Shown piece after piece: positions 54,253 through 64,000 of a stretch of 64,000 nt of DNA. Source of the DNA: Deltaproteobacteria bacterium (GTDB taxonomy: Bacteria > SAR324 > JACQKK01); NCBI GenBank assembly GCA_029858505.1, contig JAOUEW010000001.1, positions 744,001-808,000 of the forward strand. The letters are read 5' to 3'. Each line of letters begins with the position of its first letter. Within the stretch, counting starts at the first letter, position 1. A program made the position numbers and the translations under genes. The notes beneath the pieces are model-generated. The model was not told the DNA's origin, did not search any database, and saw only the letters and a list, made by a program, of their open reading frames with translations.

Positions 54253-55506
54253 TCAAGTTTCACTGGCCTGGGGAAGGCGGCTGGCCAGGGGCATTTCTTG
54301 ATTCACCTGTTTTTCTACCCAGGCCATGCCGGGGAGAAACAACAGGGCCATCCCAAGAGAAATGTAGGCCATCCAGTCCATTCCCACAAGAACCCCCCCG
54401 GGGCCTTCCGACAACAGCAGAGACGAGGCCATGGCCCCCAGGGCGGCGGAAAAATTTTGCACGGCGGTTTGTAGCGACATAAACCGGCCCCGCTCTTGGG
54501 GCTTGGGCAGGCGGGAGGAGAGGGTGCTAAAAGCCACCATGCGAAAAGAACTGCCCAGCATGAAGCCCACATAAATGACCAACACGGGTATAAGGACGGG
54601 CTGGTGGATGAACCCCCCCCAAAACACCAGGGCCAGAATCACGGTGGCCCCGGCGGCCACGGTAAAGCCCCCGTTTCGGTCCACCAGGGGGCCCGCCAGC
54701 CGGGTGGCGAAAAAGCTCACCACGCCCCCCACCAGGTAGAGCATCCCCAGTCCTTCCCTGGGGTAGCCCAGGTTGACTTGAATGTAGGCGGCCAAGTTGG
54801 CGATCAGCATGAACTGTCCGCCCATCACCACCACGGTCATCAGCAGCATGGTCAATATGTTGGGGTTGGCCAGCATCGAGGTGTATCCAGACAGAAAACT
54901 TCCTGGGTGGGGGTGGGCCAGGTGTTCCCGCATGGGGGGGAGCACCCGCCACACGGCGGTGACCAAGATCAATCCCAGCAGGCCCATGCCCCAAAACGCC
55001 GCCTGCCAGCCCCAGCGGTGGGCCAATTCCAGCCCCGCGGGCACCCCCAAAATAGACGCCAGCGAGAAGGCGCTCATCACCACCCCCATGGCCCGGCCCC
55101 GTTTTTCCGGAACCACCACGTCGGACAGGATAGCCATCACCACCGCCATGGATGGCCCGGCAAACAACCCGGCCGCCACCCGGCTTAAAATCATGTCAGG
55201 GTAGCCCTGGGCCAGCCCCCCCAGCCCGGTTCCGATGGTCATCCCCCCCAGGGAAAGCAACAGGGCCTGACGGCGGCCCAGCTTGTCTAAAAACACCGAG
55301 GCCATCACCCCCCCCACCCCGGCCGCCAGGGTGTAACTCCCTCCGATGATGCCCAGGTGGGACAGGGGAATGTTCAAGTGCTCCGCGAAGTCGGGCCCCA
55401 GGGGCATCACAATCATGAAATTGAGGATATTCACGAATTGCACGGCCGCCAGCATGAAAATCATGCTGCCTTGGGAAGCGCCGTGGGTTTCGGTTGGGTG
55501 GGGCAT
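54253..55506 (-). CDS. MFS transporter
   Basis: 417 aa with 12 hydrophobic segments and the MFS loop motif DKLGRRQALLLSL after TM2 and KPQERGRFM in the central loop. Sugar/drug-efflux-like; substrate cannot be read. It is alone, between moaA and a dispersed repeat. Confidence 0.88.
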   Translation of the reverse strand: MPHPTETHGASQGSMIFMLAAVQFVNILNFMIVMPLGPDFAEHLNIPLSHLGIIGGSYTLAAGVGGVMASVFLDKLGRRQALLLSLGGMTIGTGLGGLAQGYPDMILSRVAAGLFAGPSMAVVMAILSDVVVPEKRGRAMGVVMSAFSLASILGVPAGLELAHRWGWQAAFWGMGLLGLILVTAVWRVLPPMREHLAHPHPGSFLSGYTSMLANPNILTMLLMTVVVMGGQFMLIANLAAYIQVNLGYPREGLGMLYLVGGVVSFFATRLAGPLVDRNGGFTVAAGATVILALVFWGGFIHQPVLIPVLVIYVGFMLGSSFRMVAFSTLSSRLPKPQERGRFMSLQTAVQNFSAALGAMASSLLLSEGPGGVLVGMDWMAYISLGMALLFLPGMAWVEKQVNQEMPLASRLPQASET

Positions 55507-55602
55507 GGGGGCTCAGATCAGGAGGATTGGAGGACGTCTTTTTCATGTCATTTCTCATATCATACCCCATTCCCCCCAGAGAGAAACCATCCAACCTTTT
55601 GC

Positions 55603-55770
55603 TCCTTGAAACCGATGGGTTATGCGCTTACTTTCGTTCGGTTTCAACAGCACCCCACCCCTGCCCGCTGCGCGGGCATCCCTATACTCGAATCCAATGG
55701 GATATGTGATTATTTCCTTCCGGTTTCGCCAACAGAACGGCTGGATAGAATAACCGGTGGATTCGAGTAA
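55603..55770. repeat. Dispersed repeat element, copy C (incomplete)
   Basis: One arm only (ACAGCACCCCACCCCTGCCC with its mini-hairpin GCCCGCTGCGCGGGC, 55646-55680) and then the tail with TTTCCTTCCGGTTTCGCC and ACCGGTGGATTCGAGTA. The second arm is missing. A second tail-like segment lies to the left (ATGCGCTTACTTTCGTTC). Confidence 0.6.
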
Positions 55771-55781
55771 AGGCGATTACC

Positions 55782-56600
55782 CTAATCCTTGGGTTTGGCG
55801 ATGGAGTCGGGGGCGGGCAGGTCATCTCCCGCGGCTTGAGGGAACTGGTGGTAATACCACAGTTTGAAATAGATCATGGCCTGCTCCCAACCGTCCACCA
55901 GAATGAGCAGCATTCCCGGCGGGCCGTCGAGAAAGCCCAGCTTCAACACCGCCCGCGACACAAACCGGCGCAGGGGCTTGAGCACCATCATTTTCAACCC
56001 CAGCCCGGCGGAGGGCTTCACCCCTTTCCGGTAGAGTTCCCGGGCGTAAAAGGTGGTGTTGCGGTCCATTTTGTACAGAGTGGTGGCGGGGGTGACCGTG
56101 GTGTGGTGGTCGAAGGGGTGCTTCAGCCGCCCGATGGAGCCATCGACCGCCAGCCGCTCGTGAAGGTCTTTGCAGGGAAAGTGGGCCCGGCCCCGGCGGA
56201 ACAGCCGCAACTGGTTGTCGGGGTACTTCCCTCCCCGCCGCACCCAACGGCCAAAAAAGAAATTCCGCCGGGGCAGCAAGTAGGCCGCGTGGGGCGGGTC
56301 GGAGGCGATGACCTGTTGAATTTCATTCGCCAAGTCTGGGGGAATCACCTCATCGGCGTCCAGGTAAAAAATCCAATCGGTGGTGGCCTGGGCCATGCCG
56401 TGGGTTTTGGAAATGTTCAGGTTTTGCACATTGGGGTGGGTGAACACATGGGGGGTGTACCTGCGGGCCACCGCCAAGGAGCCATCGGTGGATTCGCAAT
56501 CCACGTAGATGATCTGATCCGCCCAACCAATGGACTCGAACATGCGGGGGAGGCACTTTTCTTCGTTGTGGCCGATGATGGAAAAGGCAAGGGTGGCCAT
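55782..56600 (-). CDS. Glycosyltransferase family 2 (LPS core type)
   Basis: GT-A fold: FSIIGHNEEKCLPRM at the start, YVDCESTDGS, and the metal motif LDADEV. C-terminus basic with a hydrophobic patch. 272 aa. Resembles WaaE-type LPS core glucosyltransferases; acceptor unknown. Monocistronic with a repeat upstream. Confidence 0.85.
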   Translation of the reverse strand: MATLAFSIIGHNEEKCLPRMFESIGWADQIIYVDCESTDGSLAVARRYTPHVFTHPNVQNLNISKTHGMAQATTDWIFYLDADEVIPPDLANEIQQVIASDPPHAAYLLPRRNFFFGRWVRRGGKYPDNQLRLFRRGRAHFPCKDLHERLAVDGSIGRLKHPFDHHTTVTPATTLYKMDRNTTFYARELYRKGVKPSAGLGLKMMVLKPLRRFVSRAVLKLGFLDGPPGMLLILVDGWEQAMIYFKLWYYHQFPQAAGDDLPAPDSIAKPKD

Positions 56601-56682
56601 GGGTGTTCTCGATAAGGGGAATATTTGCGAGAGTTGTGTTTATCGTTAAACGGCTGCGGTTAAAACTGAACGAACCTGTGAC

Positions 56683-57111
56683 TTAAGGGTGGGAGAAGCC
56701 ATAGGCCAGCGCCCAACACGCCGCCGCCAGGGCCAGGCACAAGGGGGTGAACAGCCGGTCATCCCAATGCGAGAACCGTGTCCCCCGGACTTTCTTGAAC
56801 ACCCCAACGTATCGGAAATCTCCCACCACCCGCAGGGCGAACACCCCGCCGCCCATGGCCAGCGCGGGATACAATTCCACCGCTGGGGGCCAAGCCAAAC
56901 CCCCACCCAGGGCCATCACCGCCAGGGCACCCAGCCCCCCCGCCACGGCCAGTGTTCCCCAGGGGCCGGGGGTAAACAGCACCGCGTGGTTTTCTCGCTG
57001 CGGAATGGCTGCCGCCAGGCCCCTGGTTCCACCCAAGGCCCAGTACACATGCCACATCGCAATCGCGGCTAAAGTGAGGGCCGTGATGGCCGCCAGCCAG
57101 AGCATGAGCAT
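56683..57111 (-). CDS. DUF3995-like small membrane protein
   Basis: 142 residues with four hydrophobic segments; WHVYWALGGTRGLAAAIP is a mark of DUF3995 proteins. Function unknown. It lies 6 bp after purL and probably shares its transcript. Confidence 0.78.
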   Translation of the reverse strand: MLMLWLAAITALTLAAIAMWHVYWALGGTRGLAAAIPQRENHAVLFTPGPWGTLAVAGGLGALAVMALGGGLAWPPAVELYPALAMGGGVFALRVVGDFRYVGVFKKVRGTRFSHWDDRLFTPLCLALAAACWALAYGFSHP

Positions 57112-57117
57112 GGGTTC

Positions 57118-60100
57118 CTAAAAGTCCTTCAGGGTGGCCTGCCAGGCTTGTTTGAGTTCCGCGGTGGGCAGGTTCATCCAGGTGTCTTTTCCCCCGTTCA
57201 GAATCAGTTGCTCCCCTTGGGTCACGGTGCCCAGCCGGTGGCAGGGCAGCCCGGCCAACAATTTTTCAAAGCGTGCTTGTTGACTGGGGGGCACCGTGAC
57301 CACAAACCGGCCGGGGCTTTCGGCGAACAGCAGTTCATGGGGGGCCAGCCCTTCCGCTTGGGCCAGGGGCCCCAAATCCAGAGTCATGCCCAGGCCCCCG
57401 GCAAAGGCGGTTTCCGCCAGGGCCACGGCCAATCCCCCATCCGAGCAATCATGGGCCGAGGCCAGCACCCGTTCCCTGGTGGCCAGGGCCATGGCCCGGT
57501 ACAGGGGCACGGTTTCTTCCGGGCGGACCGTGGGCACTTGCCCTTGGAAGACCGGTTCCTGCTCGCCGGTTTGGGGGCCGGGGTTCCCCAGCCAGCCGTG
57601 AAATTCTGACCCGCCCAGTTCGGGCCGGGTGCGCCCCAGCACATACACCAAGTCTCCGGGGCGCTTGGCATCCATGGTCACCGCTCGGCGGCAGTCGTCC
57701 AGCATCCCCGCCGCCGACACCAGCAGGGTGGGGGGGATGGAAATTCGCTTGCCGTCTCGCACGTAGTCGTTTTTCATGGAATCCTTCCCCGAAATGAGCG
57801 GAACCCCATAGGCCAAGCACAGGTCGTACAGCGCCTGGGAGGCCTGCACCAGTTGGGCGGCCTTGTGGCGGGCGTCTGGGTTGGTGGGGGAGGGCAGGGG
57901 GTCGCACCAGCAGAAGTTGTCCAAGGCCGAGATGTGTTCCAGGCTTCCCCCGGTGGCAATGATTCCCCGCACGGCTTCGTCGAAGGCGTTGGCGGCCATG
58001 GCGTAGGCATCGAGCAGGCTGTAGCGGGGGCAAATGCCGTGAGACACCACAATGCCCTCTTGGCGGTGGAGCAGGGGCCGAACCACGGCGGCATCGGAGG
58101 GGCCGTCGTGGGCGGCGCCCGTCAGGGGCTTCACCACCGACTGCCCCCGCACTTCGTGGTCATACTGGCGGATCATGCTTTCCTTGCCGCACACGTTCAG
58201 CCGCCCCAGCACGCCCTTCAGGGCGGTGCTGAGGTCTTGGGGCGGGGTGGGCGGCGGGGGCAGCGTTGGGGCCGGGGCTGGCTCGGCTTCAATCCGCAGG
58301 GTGGGAACGCCATCGTGCAGAAAGGTCATGTCTAGCCGGGCCACCGGTTTTCCAAGGTAATAAGCAGTGAGAAGTCCGGAATTGTTAAAGCTGCCCAGGT
58401 CGGCGGCTTCCACGTCCATACGGGCCGCCAGGGCCAGCAATTCCTCCATGTGCTCCGGGGGCACCGCCAGGGTCATCCGTTCTTGAGATTCAGACACGAA
58501 GATTTCCCAGGGCTGCAGGCCGGGGTATTTCACCGGGGCCCGATCCAGGTGAATGTCGGCCCCGCCGCTGGCCTCGGCCATTTCTCCCACCGAGGAGCTA
58601 AGCCCCCCCGCCCCGTTGTCGGTGATGGCGTTGTACAGCCCCAGGCGGCGGGCTTCCAGCAAAAAGTCGAACATCTTCTTTTGGGTGATGGGATCGCCAA
58701 TCTGCACGGCGGACACGGGGGAGTGTTCGCTCAACTCCAGAGAGGAGAACGTGGCGCCGTGGATGCCGTCGGCCCCCACCCGCCCCCCGGCCATCACAAT
58801 GCGGTCGCCGGGGTTCACCCATTTTTGGTGGCCGGGTTTGCCAGCGATGTTCACCGGCAGCAGCCCCCCCGTTCCGCAAAACACCAGGGGCTTGCCCAAA
58901 AACCCTGGATGAAAGGTGACCGAACCGTTCACCGTGGGTACCCCCATTTTGTTGCCTCCGTGCTCCACCCCGTGGCGCACCCCTTCGTAAATGCGCCGGG
59001 GGTGCAAAATGGCCGGGGGCAGGGGGTGGCTCCAAAACGGCGAGGCAAAGCAGAACACATCGGTGTTGAACACCAGGTCGGCGCCCCGCCCGGTGCCGAA
59101 AGGGTCTCGGTTGACCCCCACGATGCCGGTGAGGGCCCCGCCGTAGGGGTCCAGGGCCGAGGGCGAGTTATGGGTTTCTACCTTAAACACGAAGTGGTGG
59201 GTATCGGTGAATTTCACCACCCCGGCGTTGTCAGAGAACACGCTGACGCAGCGGTCGTCCTTCCCCAGGCGGCGGCGGATTTCTTTGGTGGCCCCTTGAA
59301 TGAAGGTTTTGTACAGCGAGCGGATTTCCCGGGTGCCCTGGGCGTCTTTGTATTGAATGACCGCGTTGAAGATTTTATGTTTGCAGTGTTCGCTCCAGGT
59401 TTGGGCCAGCACTTCCAACTCGACATCGGTGGGGTGGGGCCCCAGACCGGCCTGCTCACGGGCCCGGCGAACGTTCTCTTGGGCATAGTGGGCCTGGATG
59501 GCCTCCATTTCTTCCCCCGACAGGGCCAGCAGCCGCTCTTTCGACATCTGCTCCAGGTCGGCCCGGCGGCTGGGCAGGGCCAGGGTTTGGGTTTCCACTG
59601 GCCGGGTGAGTTCCACCACCGGCAGCCGGAACAAGGCCGCCCGGCTGGCCCCCTCGCTTCCCTGTTCCACCAGGGTCACTTGCTGAATCATTTCGTTGGC
59701 CAGCCATTCTTTGGCCAGGGCCAGGGCTTGGTGCTGGGTCAGGGGGCCAGACAAAAAGTATCCCACCGCGGAATGTATGTGGTGGCCTGGGCTCAGGGGG
59801 CGCCCCAGGCGCCATTCCACCGACTCTTGGGCGGTGCGGCCCACGTTGTCGGTGACCCCAGGGCGGAAGGAAACCTCCACGTACCAATCAAAGGGGTGGG
59901 CGTTCAGGGCCCCGCCATCGGTGGTCAGTTGTTCCAGCACGGGGTCTAAAAACAGGTCGGCCCCCAGGGCTTCTGGGCCGGGGGCGTTTGGCCCCAGGGC
60001 GGCCTGGTCGTAGCGAAACACCGCCAGCGAGCGCACCTGGGCCAGGGGCAGGTTGGAAAACCGAGAGACGCGCTCCAGGGTGGCCGTGCCCAGGGGGTCG

Positions 60101-60141
60101 GGCTGGCCGGGAGAGGGAGAAATTTCAATGCGGTGGATCAT
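57118..60141 (-). CDS. purL: Phosphoribosylformylglycinamidine synthase, PurSL-type
   Basis: Converts FGAR to FGAM in purine synthesis. About 1007 aa: an N-terminal PurS-like part (MIHRIEISPSPGQPDPLG), then the PurM-like halves with TWSEHCKHKIFN, VKVETHNSPSALDPYGGA (trimmed: ETHNSPSALDPYGGA) and DNGAGGLSSSVGEMA. There is no glutaminase domain at the end, so a separate PurQ is needed; none is in the window. The ATG at 60141 is chosen; upstream residues do not fit. Confidence 0.94.
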   Translation of the reverse strand: MIHRIEISPSPGQPDPLGTATLERVSRFSNLPLAQVRSLAVFRYDQAALGPNAPGPEALGADLFLDPVLEQLTTDGGALNAHPFDWYVEVSFRPGVTDNVGRTAQESVEWRLGRPLSPGHHIHSAVGYFLSGPLTQHQALALAKEWLANEMIQQVTLVEQGSEGASRAALFRLPVVELTRPVETQTLALPSRRADLEQMSKERLLALSGEEMEAIQAHYAQENVRRAREQAGLGPHPTDVELEVLAQTWSEHCKHKIFNAVIQYKDAQGTREIRSLYKTFIQGATKEIRRRLGKDDRCVSVFSDNAGVVKFTDTHHFVFKVETHNSPSALDPYGGALTGIVGVNRDPFGTGRGADLVFNTDVFCFASPFWSHPLPPAILHPRRIYEGVRHGVEHGGNKMGVPTVNGSVTFHPGFLGKPLVFCGTGGLLPVNIAGKPGHQKWVNPGDRIVMAGGRVGADGIHGATFSSLELSEHSPVSAVQIGDPITQKKMFDFLLEARRLGLYNAITDNGAGGLSSSVGEMAEASGGADIHLDRAPVKYPGLQPWEIFVSESQERMTLAVPPEHMEELLALAARMDVEAADLGSFNNSGLLTAYYLGKPVARLDMTFLHDGVPTLRIEAEPAPAPTLPPPPTPPQDLSTALKGVLGRLNVCGKESMIRQYDHEVRGQSVVKPLTGAAHDGPSDAAVVRPLLHRQEGIVVSHGICPRYSLLDAYAMAANAFDEAVRGIIATGGSLEHISALDNFCWCDPLPSPTNPDARHKAAQLVQASQALYDLCLAYGVPLISGKDSMKNDYVRDGKRISIPPTLLVSAAGMLDDCRRAVTMDAKRPGDLVYVLGRTRPELGGSEFHGWLGNPGPQTGEQEPVFQGQVPTVRPEETVPLYRAMALATRERVLASAHDCSDGGLAVALAETAFAGGLGMTLDLGPLAQAEGLAPHELLFAESPGRFVVTVPPSQQARFEKLLAGLPCHRLGTVTQGEQLILNGGKDTWMNLPTAELKQAWQATLKDF

Positions 60142-60225
60142 GGAACCGGAAGAGGGAGGCTTGGGGCTGAACCGAAAGCATAGCCCCAAACCGAAAACCG
60201 GGTCAATCGGGGAGCAGAGGGGGGG

Positions 60226-61965
60226 TTACGCGTGAAAGCGGCGGACGGCTTTTTCCAACTCATGGGCCAGCATGGCCAGCCCCTTGGCCGAGTCGGAGAT
60301 GCGTTGAATGCCTTCGCTGGATTCATTGACCCCCTGGTTTACCCCATGGATGTTGTTGGAAATTTCGCTGGAGCCCCGGGCGGCTTCCCCCGCGTTGCGG
60401 GCCATGTCGGTGGTGCTTTTGGAAACCTCGTTGATGGAGACCGCCACGTTCGACACCACCCGGGCGGTTTGCTCCACAATGGTGGAGATATCCGCGGCGG
60501 AGCGGTTTTGGTCGTTGACCGACTTGGTGATGAGCTCCACCGAGTCGTTGATGGTTTCGATGATTCCGCTGACATCCAAGATGGCCTGAACGGCTTGGGT
60601 GGTGCGGTTTTGAATGTCTCCGATTTTTTTGGCGATGTCTTCTGCCGCCCCAGCCGACTGGTTGGCCAGTTCTTTAATTTCGTTGGCCACCACGGCAAAC
60701 CCCTTGCCCGCGTCTCCGGCAGAGGCGGCCTCGATGGTGGCGTTCAGGGCCAGCAGGTTGGTCTGCTCGGCAATACGTTTAATCACCGCGGTAACCTCGC
60801 CAATTTCCTGGGCGGCGGACCCCAGCGAGTTCATGGTGTTGGAGGCGCTGACGGACATTTCTTTGGCCTTCCCCGAAACTTGGGCGGCCTGCTGGGCCGA
60901 CTGGGAAATGTATAAGAACCCGGCCCGCATTTCTCCCACCGCCCCCACCACGCTGTTCACGTTTTCGGTCATCTGCTTTGCCCCCGAAGACACCGATTGA
61001 ATGTTCACGCTCATTTCTTCCACGCTGGAGGCCATGGAGTTGATGTTGGCCGACATTTCCTCGGTGGCGCTGGCCATGGAGTTGGTCTGGCTGCTGATTT
61101 CCATGGTGGTGGTGGCCATTTGTCCGCTGATCTGGGTCAGGCCCCCAGATTGGTCCGCCAGCAGCAGGCTGTTTTGCTTGATCTCGCTGAACATGGTCCG
61201 CAGTTCAGCGGTCATGCTGTTCACCGCCATGCCCAGGGTGCCAATTTCATCGGCTTGTTTAATCGCCACGTTGGTCATCAGGTTCCCCTTGGCAATTTCT
61301 TTGATGGTGCCAATGGTCTTATACAGGGGAATCAACAGGCTTTGAATGTAAAAATAGGTCAACACGGACAAAAACAACATGCCCGCCCCATACCCCCCAT
61401 AGGCCACGGTTTGGGCCTGTTTTACCCCTTGAATGACGAGGGGAAAACTTTGGGTGGATTGTTCATTGGCTTGGGTGATGATGGCCCCCAGCAGGCCGTT
61501 CACCGGGCGGTCTTTGCCCTGCACTATTTTGTCTGCCGCGCGGGGGTCTTTGCCCCCCTTGGCCGCGAACACAGCGTAGGCTTGGTTGTATTGTTCGGTT
61601 AAATTCTGAAATTCTTTTTGCACAGAGGCCACCAATTCCCGGTCGTTCTCCGGCACCTCTTGGTGGTACTTTTGAAGTAGCGTATTCACCTGCCCGATTT
61701 CTTCTTGAAAGGCATGGTGGTGCTTTTCCCGCATGGCGGGGTCGTAGCCCCGCAGCAGGGTGTTCTTCCACTCCTGCACCATTCGGTCGAAATGAAACTG
61801 CGTCTGGCGGGCCAATTCTAGTTGGGTGTTGGCCCGCAGGGCGTCTTGCCCCACAAAATCGGTGAGGTGCTTGATTTGAACCGTTAGATACACGGCGGGG
61901 GCCAGCATCACGACCATGAAAATAATGGCCATGGCAATGGTCTTCGACAGATAGGTTGTCAGCAT
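60226..61965 (-). CDS. Methyl-accepting chemotaxis protein
   Basis: Chemoreceptor of 579 aa: TM1 at about 7-30, a four-helix periplasmic sensor ([16 protein letters not shown]), TM2 near 190-212, HAMP, and the signalling hairpin [19 protein letters not shown] then [13 protein letters not shown]. No CheR-binding pentapeptide at the end. Ligand unknown. No che genes nearby. Gap of about 280 bp to queG, divergently read. Confidence 0.94.
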   Translation of the reverse strand: MLTTYLSKTIAMAIIFMVVMLAPAVYLTVQIKHLTDFVGQDALRANTQLELARQTQFHFDRMVQEWKNTLLRGYDPAMREKHHHAFQEEIGQVNTLLQKYHQEVPENDRELVASVQKEFQNLTEQYNQAYAVFAAKGGKDPRAADKIVQGKDRPVNGLLGAIITQANEQSTQSFPLVIQGVKQAQTVAYGGYGAGMLFLSVLTYFYIQSLLIPLYKTIGTIKEIAKGNLMTNVAIKQADEIGTLGMAVNSMTAELRTMFSEIKQNSLLLADQSGGLTQISGQMATTTMEISSQTNSMASATEEMSANINSMASSVEEMSVNIQSVSSGAKQMTENVNSVVGAVGEMRAGFLYISQSAQQAAQVSGKAKEMSVSASNTMNSLGSAAQEIGEVTAVIKRIAEQTNLLALNATIEAASAGDAGKGFAVVANEIKELANQSAGAAEDIAKKIGDIQNRTTQAVQAILDVSGIIETINDSVELITKSVNDQNRSAADISTIVEQTARVVSNVAVSINEVSKSTTDMARNAGEAARGSSEISNNIHGVNQGVNESSEGIQRISDSAKGLAMLAHELEKAVRRFHA

Positions 61966-62064
61966 GAAGGGATTTGTGGGGAAGGAGCGTGCTAGGATTC
62001 AGAGATCCCCTGGGGTCATTCCACAGGGGGTTGGTGCTGTTCAGTCAGATGGTATGGGATGATC

Positions 62065-62093
62065 GGAACGTTACAAGTGAAACGAAACGTTCC
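62065..62093. promoter_or_regulatory. Inverted repeat GGAACGTT-N13-AACGTTCC
   Basis: Perfect 8-bp arms in the divergent gap between the chemoreceptor gene and queG; operator-like spacing. Confidence 0.4.
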
Positions 62094-62248
62094 CCCATTC
62101 TGCCCTACCATGCAGTTGGTCTGAGTTCCCCCCAAGAAAGAAGTCGGTTATTTCTATACCTATATGACATACGCCCTAGGGCTGGATGTCAAGAGACGCA
62201 GAAAAGTAAGGTTTATCTTTTCATTCAAACAAGGGCGGTTCCATCCTC

Positions 62249-63466
62249 ATGGGTGATTCTCAAGCATTGGCTCAGGCCATCCGCCAGGCGGCTTTGGATT
62301 TGGGGTTTGATGACGCCGGGTTGGTCCCGGCGGGGCCGACCCTGACCCATGGGTTTTACCTGGACTGGCTGAAGGACGGACTGGGGGGAGAACTGACCTA
62401 TTTAACCCGCCATGCCGAGCTGAAGGCCGACCCCCGCCGGGTGGCCCCCTGGGCCCAAACGGTGCTGATGACGGCCCGCGGTTACCGCCCAGCAGCCCCC
62501 CGGCCAGAGGGGAACTTTTCCAGCCGGACGGCCCGTTATGCCTGGGGGCCGGATTATCACCTCGACATGAGGGAAAGGTTGGACCGCCTGGGGCGGGAAG
62601 TGGAGCGGCTGGCGGGCCAGCCCGTGCGCCGCAGGTCGTTTGTAGATACCGCCCCCCTGATGGAGCGGGAATGGGCGGCCCGGGCGGGGCTGGGCTGGGT
62701 GGGGAAGAACGGCCTGCTCATTCACCCCCGGCTGGGGTCTTATTTGTTTCTGGGGGGGGTTCTGCTGGAGCTGCCCCTGCCTTCGGCGCCAGGGTCGGGG
62801 GGTTTCTCTCGTTCTGCGGAGACTCCCGGTGCCTCCCAGGCCGACTCTCGCTGCGGAACGTGCCAGGCCTGCATCGCAGCCTGCCCCACCGGGGCCATCA
62901 CCGCCCCCCGCCGGGTAGACGCCCGCCGCTGCATTGCCACCCCCACCATTGAAAGCAAGGGGCTGCCCCCGCTGGAGCTGCGCCCCCACATGGGCGACTG
63001 GGTGTTTGGCTGCGATGTCTGCCAAGAGGTGTGCCCTTGGAATCGCAAGGCCCCCAGCCGCCATGGGCCTGCAGAAGATCCCCCGGAACTGGACCGCTGG
63101 TTAATGTTGGACCCGGCGTCTTTTCAACAGCGCTATCGCCACACGCCTTACGGCAGGCCAGGGGCCGGGGGCATGGCCCGTAACGCCGCGTTGGCCCTGG
63201 GCAACCGCTTGGCCGCCGGAGGGTGGGATGAGTTGTCGGCGGGGCGGGGCCTGACGGCGTTGTTGCAAGCCCTGGGGCGGGCGGAACCGGTGGCCCGGGG
63301 GGCTGCCGCCTGGGCCCTGGGGCGGGCCTGCCAAGCCCGGCCAGAGGGGCGGGTGGCGGCCCAGGGGCTGCTGGCCGCCGCCCTGGCCAGGGAAAGCGAT
63401 CCTTCCGCCCGCCAGGAAATGGAACAGGCCCTGGCGGTGCTGAAGGCCCTGGGGGCCACGGCCTAG
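62249..63466 (+). CDS. queG: Epoxyqueuosine reductase
   Basis: Last step of queuosine synthesis in tRNA, cobalamin and 4Fe-4S dependent. SFVDTAPLMEREWAARAGLG, trimmed: VDTAPLMEREWAARAG, GKNGLLIHPRLGSYLFLG (trimmed: KNGLLIHPRLGSY), CGTCQACIAACPTGAI and CDVCQEVCPWN match QueG, with the extra C-terminal HEAT-like helices. 405 aa. ATG at 62249. Confidence 0.95.
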   Translation: MGDSQALAQAIRQAALDLGFDDAGLVPAGPTLTHGFYLDWLKDGLGGELTYLTRHAELKADPRRVAPWAQTVLMTARGYRPAAPRPEGNFSSRTARYAWGPDYHLDMRERLDRLGREVERLAGQPVRRRSFVDTAPLMEREWAARAGLGWVGKNGLLIHPRLGSYLFLGGVLLELPLPSAPGSGGFSRSAETPGASQADSRCGTCQACIAACPTGAITAPRRVDARRCIATPTIESKGLPPLELRPHMGDWVFGCDVCQEVCPWNRKAPSRHGPAEDPPELDRWLMLDPASFQQRYRHTPYGRPGAGGMARNAALALGNRLAAGGWDELSAGRGLTALLQALGRAEPVARGAAAWALGRACQARPEGRVAAQGLLAAALARESDPSARQEMEQALAVLKALGATA

Positions 63467-63669
63467 CCTTGGGAGGGGGAAAATCTGCCAGTGTCTTTGA
63501 AAAAACTACCTATGGGCAAACGCAATAGATTTCTGTACACTGATTGACTGTCTTGGCCAACGGGGGTTGGTTGTTGCCGAGAAAAGGGTGTGTCTTTTTT
63601 AATGCGTTTCGTCGAGTTCACTTTTTTCTTACATAAACGGCCCCCAAACGGAAGAAGACCAGGAGCATG

Positions 63670-64000
63670 ATGTTGAAAAAAACGGTGATGACCCTGCAAC
63701 AGGCCCAGCAGCGATTGGCCAAAGAAAACGCAAAATCCGGGGAAACCCCAGCCCAGCCCTGGCTGGTGGTGAGCGCCTGCTTGGCGGGAGAAAAATGCCG
63801 CTACAACGGGGGGGACCGCCTGGACCCTGCCGTGAAGGCCCTGGTGGAACAGGGCCACGCCGTGGCCATGTGCCCCGAACGGGAAGGCGGGCTGCCCACT
63901 CCCCGGCAGCCAGCCCATCTGGAGGGCGGCTTGGGATTCGACGTGGTGGCGGGGTTGGCCCGGGTGCTTACCCGCACTCCTCCGGGGGTCACCGCCCAGG
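63670..64000 (+). CDS. DUF523 family protein, cut by the window edge
   Basis: The reading frame runs off the right end. After about 30 residues the family marks appear: VVSACLAGEKCRYNG then MCPEREGGLPTPRQPAHLEGG, trimmed: CPEREGGLPTPRQPA. DUF523 proteins are small, possibly metal- or sulfur-binding (Cys motifs), with function not established. AGGAG sits before paired ATGs at 63667 and 63670; I use the second for spacing. Confidence 0.8.
   Translation, partial: MLKKTVMTLQQAQQRLAKENAKSGETPAQPWLVVSACLAGEKCRYNGGDRLDPAVKALVEQGHAVAMCPEREGGLPTPRQPAHLEGGLGFDVVAGLARVLTRTPPGVTAQ

Noticed and set aside
58450-59949. 499-codon open frame on the plus strand
   Set aside because: It runs antisense to the strongly supported purL, is rich in Gly, Gln and His, and has no motif; it is a shadow of G+C-rich codon use.

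Overview
The window is G+C-rich chromosomal DNA from a motile Gram-negative bacterium. It carries lipid A/LPS genes (an LpxL-type acyltransferase, gmhB, a core-type glycosyltransferase), exported beta-barrel proteins, a TPR lipoprotein, an MCP chemoreceptor and fliN. A roughly 1000-residue PurL without a glutamine amidotransferase domain, a 7TM-HD (PgpH-type) phosphodiesterase beside ybeY, a double zinc-ribbon MJ0042-like protein and a FecR protein recall delta-proteobacteria-like lineages, but I cannot fix the taxon from the sequence. Nearly everything is core metabolism and housekeeping in short operons, often with 4-bp ATGA overlaps.

Layout. 0-9.3 kb: envelope genes (acyltransferase-gmhB, TPR lipoprotein), three tandem small monoheme cytochromes c, arsC, a sulfur amino-acid PLP enzyme, fliN, a SPOR protein and a DUF1330 protein. 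9.3-11 kb: a dispersed inverted-repeat element and a lone serine recombinase with a substituted catalytic motif. 11-15.6 kb: two exported proteins of unknown function and a zinc-ribbon membrane protein. 15.8-28.6 kb: dnaG, fecR, metK-ptsH-aroE, ilvBN, a class I amidotransferase, tldD, a second copy of the inverted-repeat element, a YgjP-type metallohydrolase and glk. 28.6-31.5 kb is the only clearly foreign or rearranged stretch: an A+T-rich gene for a zinc-ribbon/RES-domain protein, then a chimeric tRNA (Gly body, fMet 3' end), a 182-bp direct repeat, and intact tRNA-fMet and tRNA-Gly(UCC) genes. 31.5-47.9 kb: a folate-pathway SDR-folB-PilZ operon, mnmG, ilvE, rplU-rpmA, a GNAT, pgpH-ybeY, a beta-barrel protein, clpX, a YqeY-like gene, ggt and egtD. 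48-64 kb: an outer-membrane protein, moaA-murC-murB-ftsQ-dtd, an MFS transporter, a glycosyltransferase, purL, an MCP, queG and the start of a DUF523 gene cut by the window edge.

The most unusual finds are the tRNA chimera with its flanking duplication next to the A+T-rich RES gene, the cytochrome triplet, the recombinase that lacks the usual catalytic arginine and has a folded leader, a 50-nt all-pyrimidine leader, and a recurring intergenic inverted-repeat family. I found no CRISPR array, no prophage and no clearly intact mobile element.
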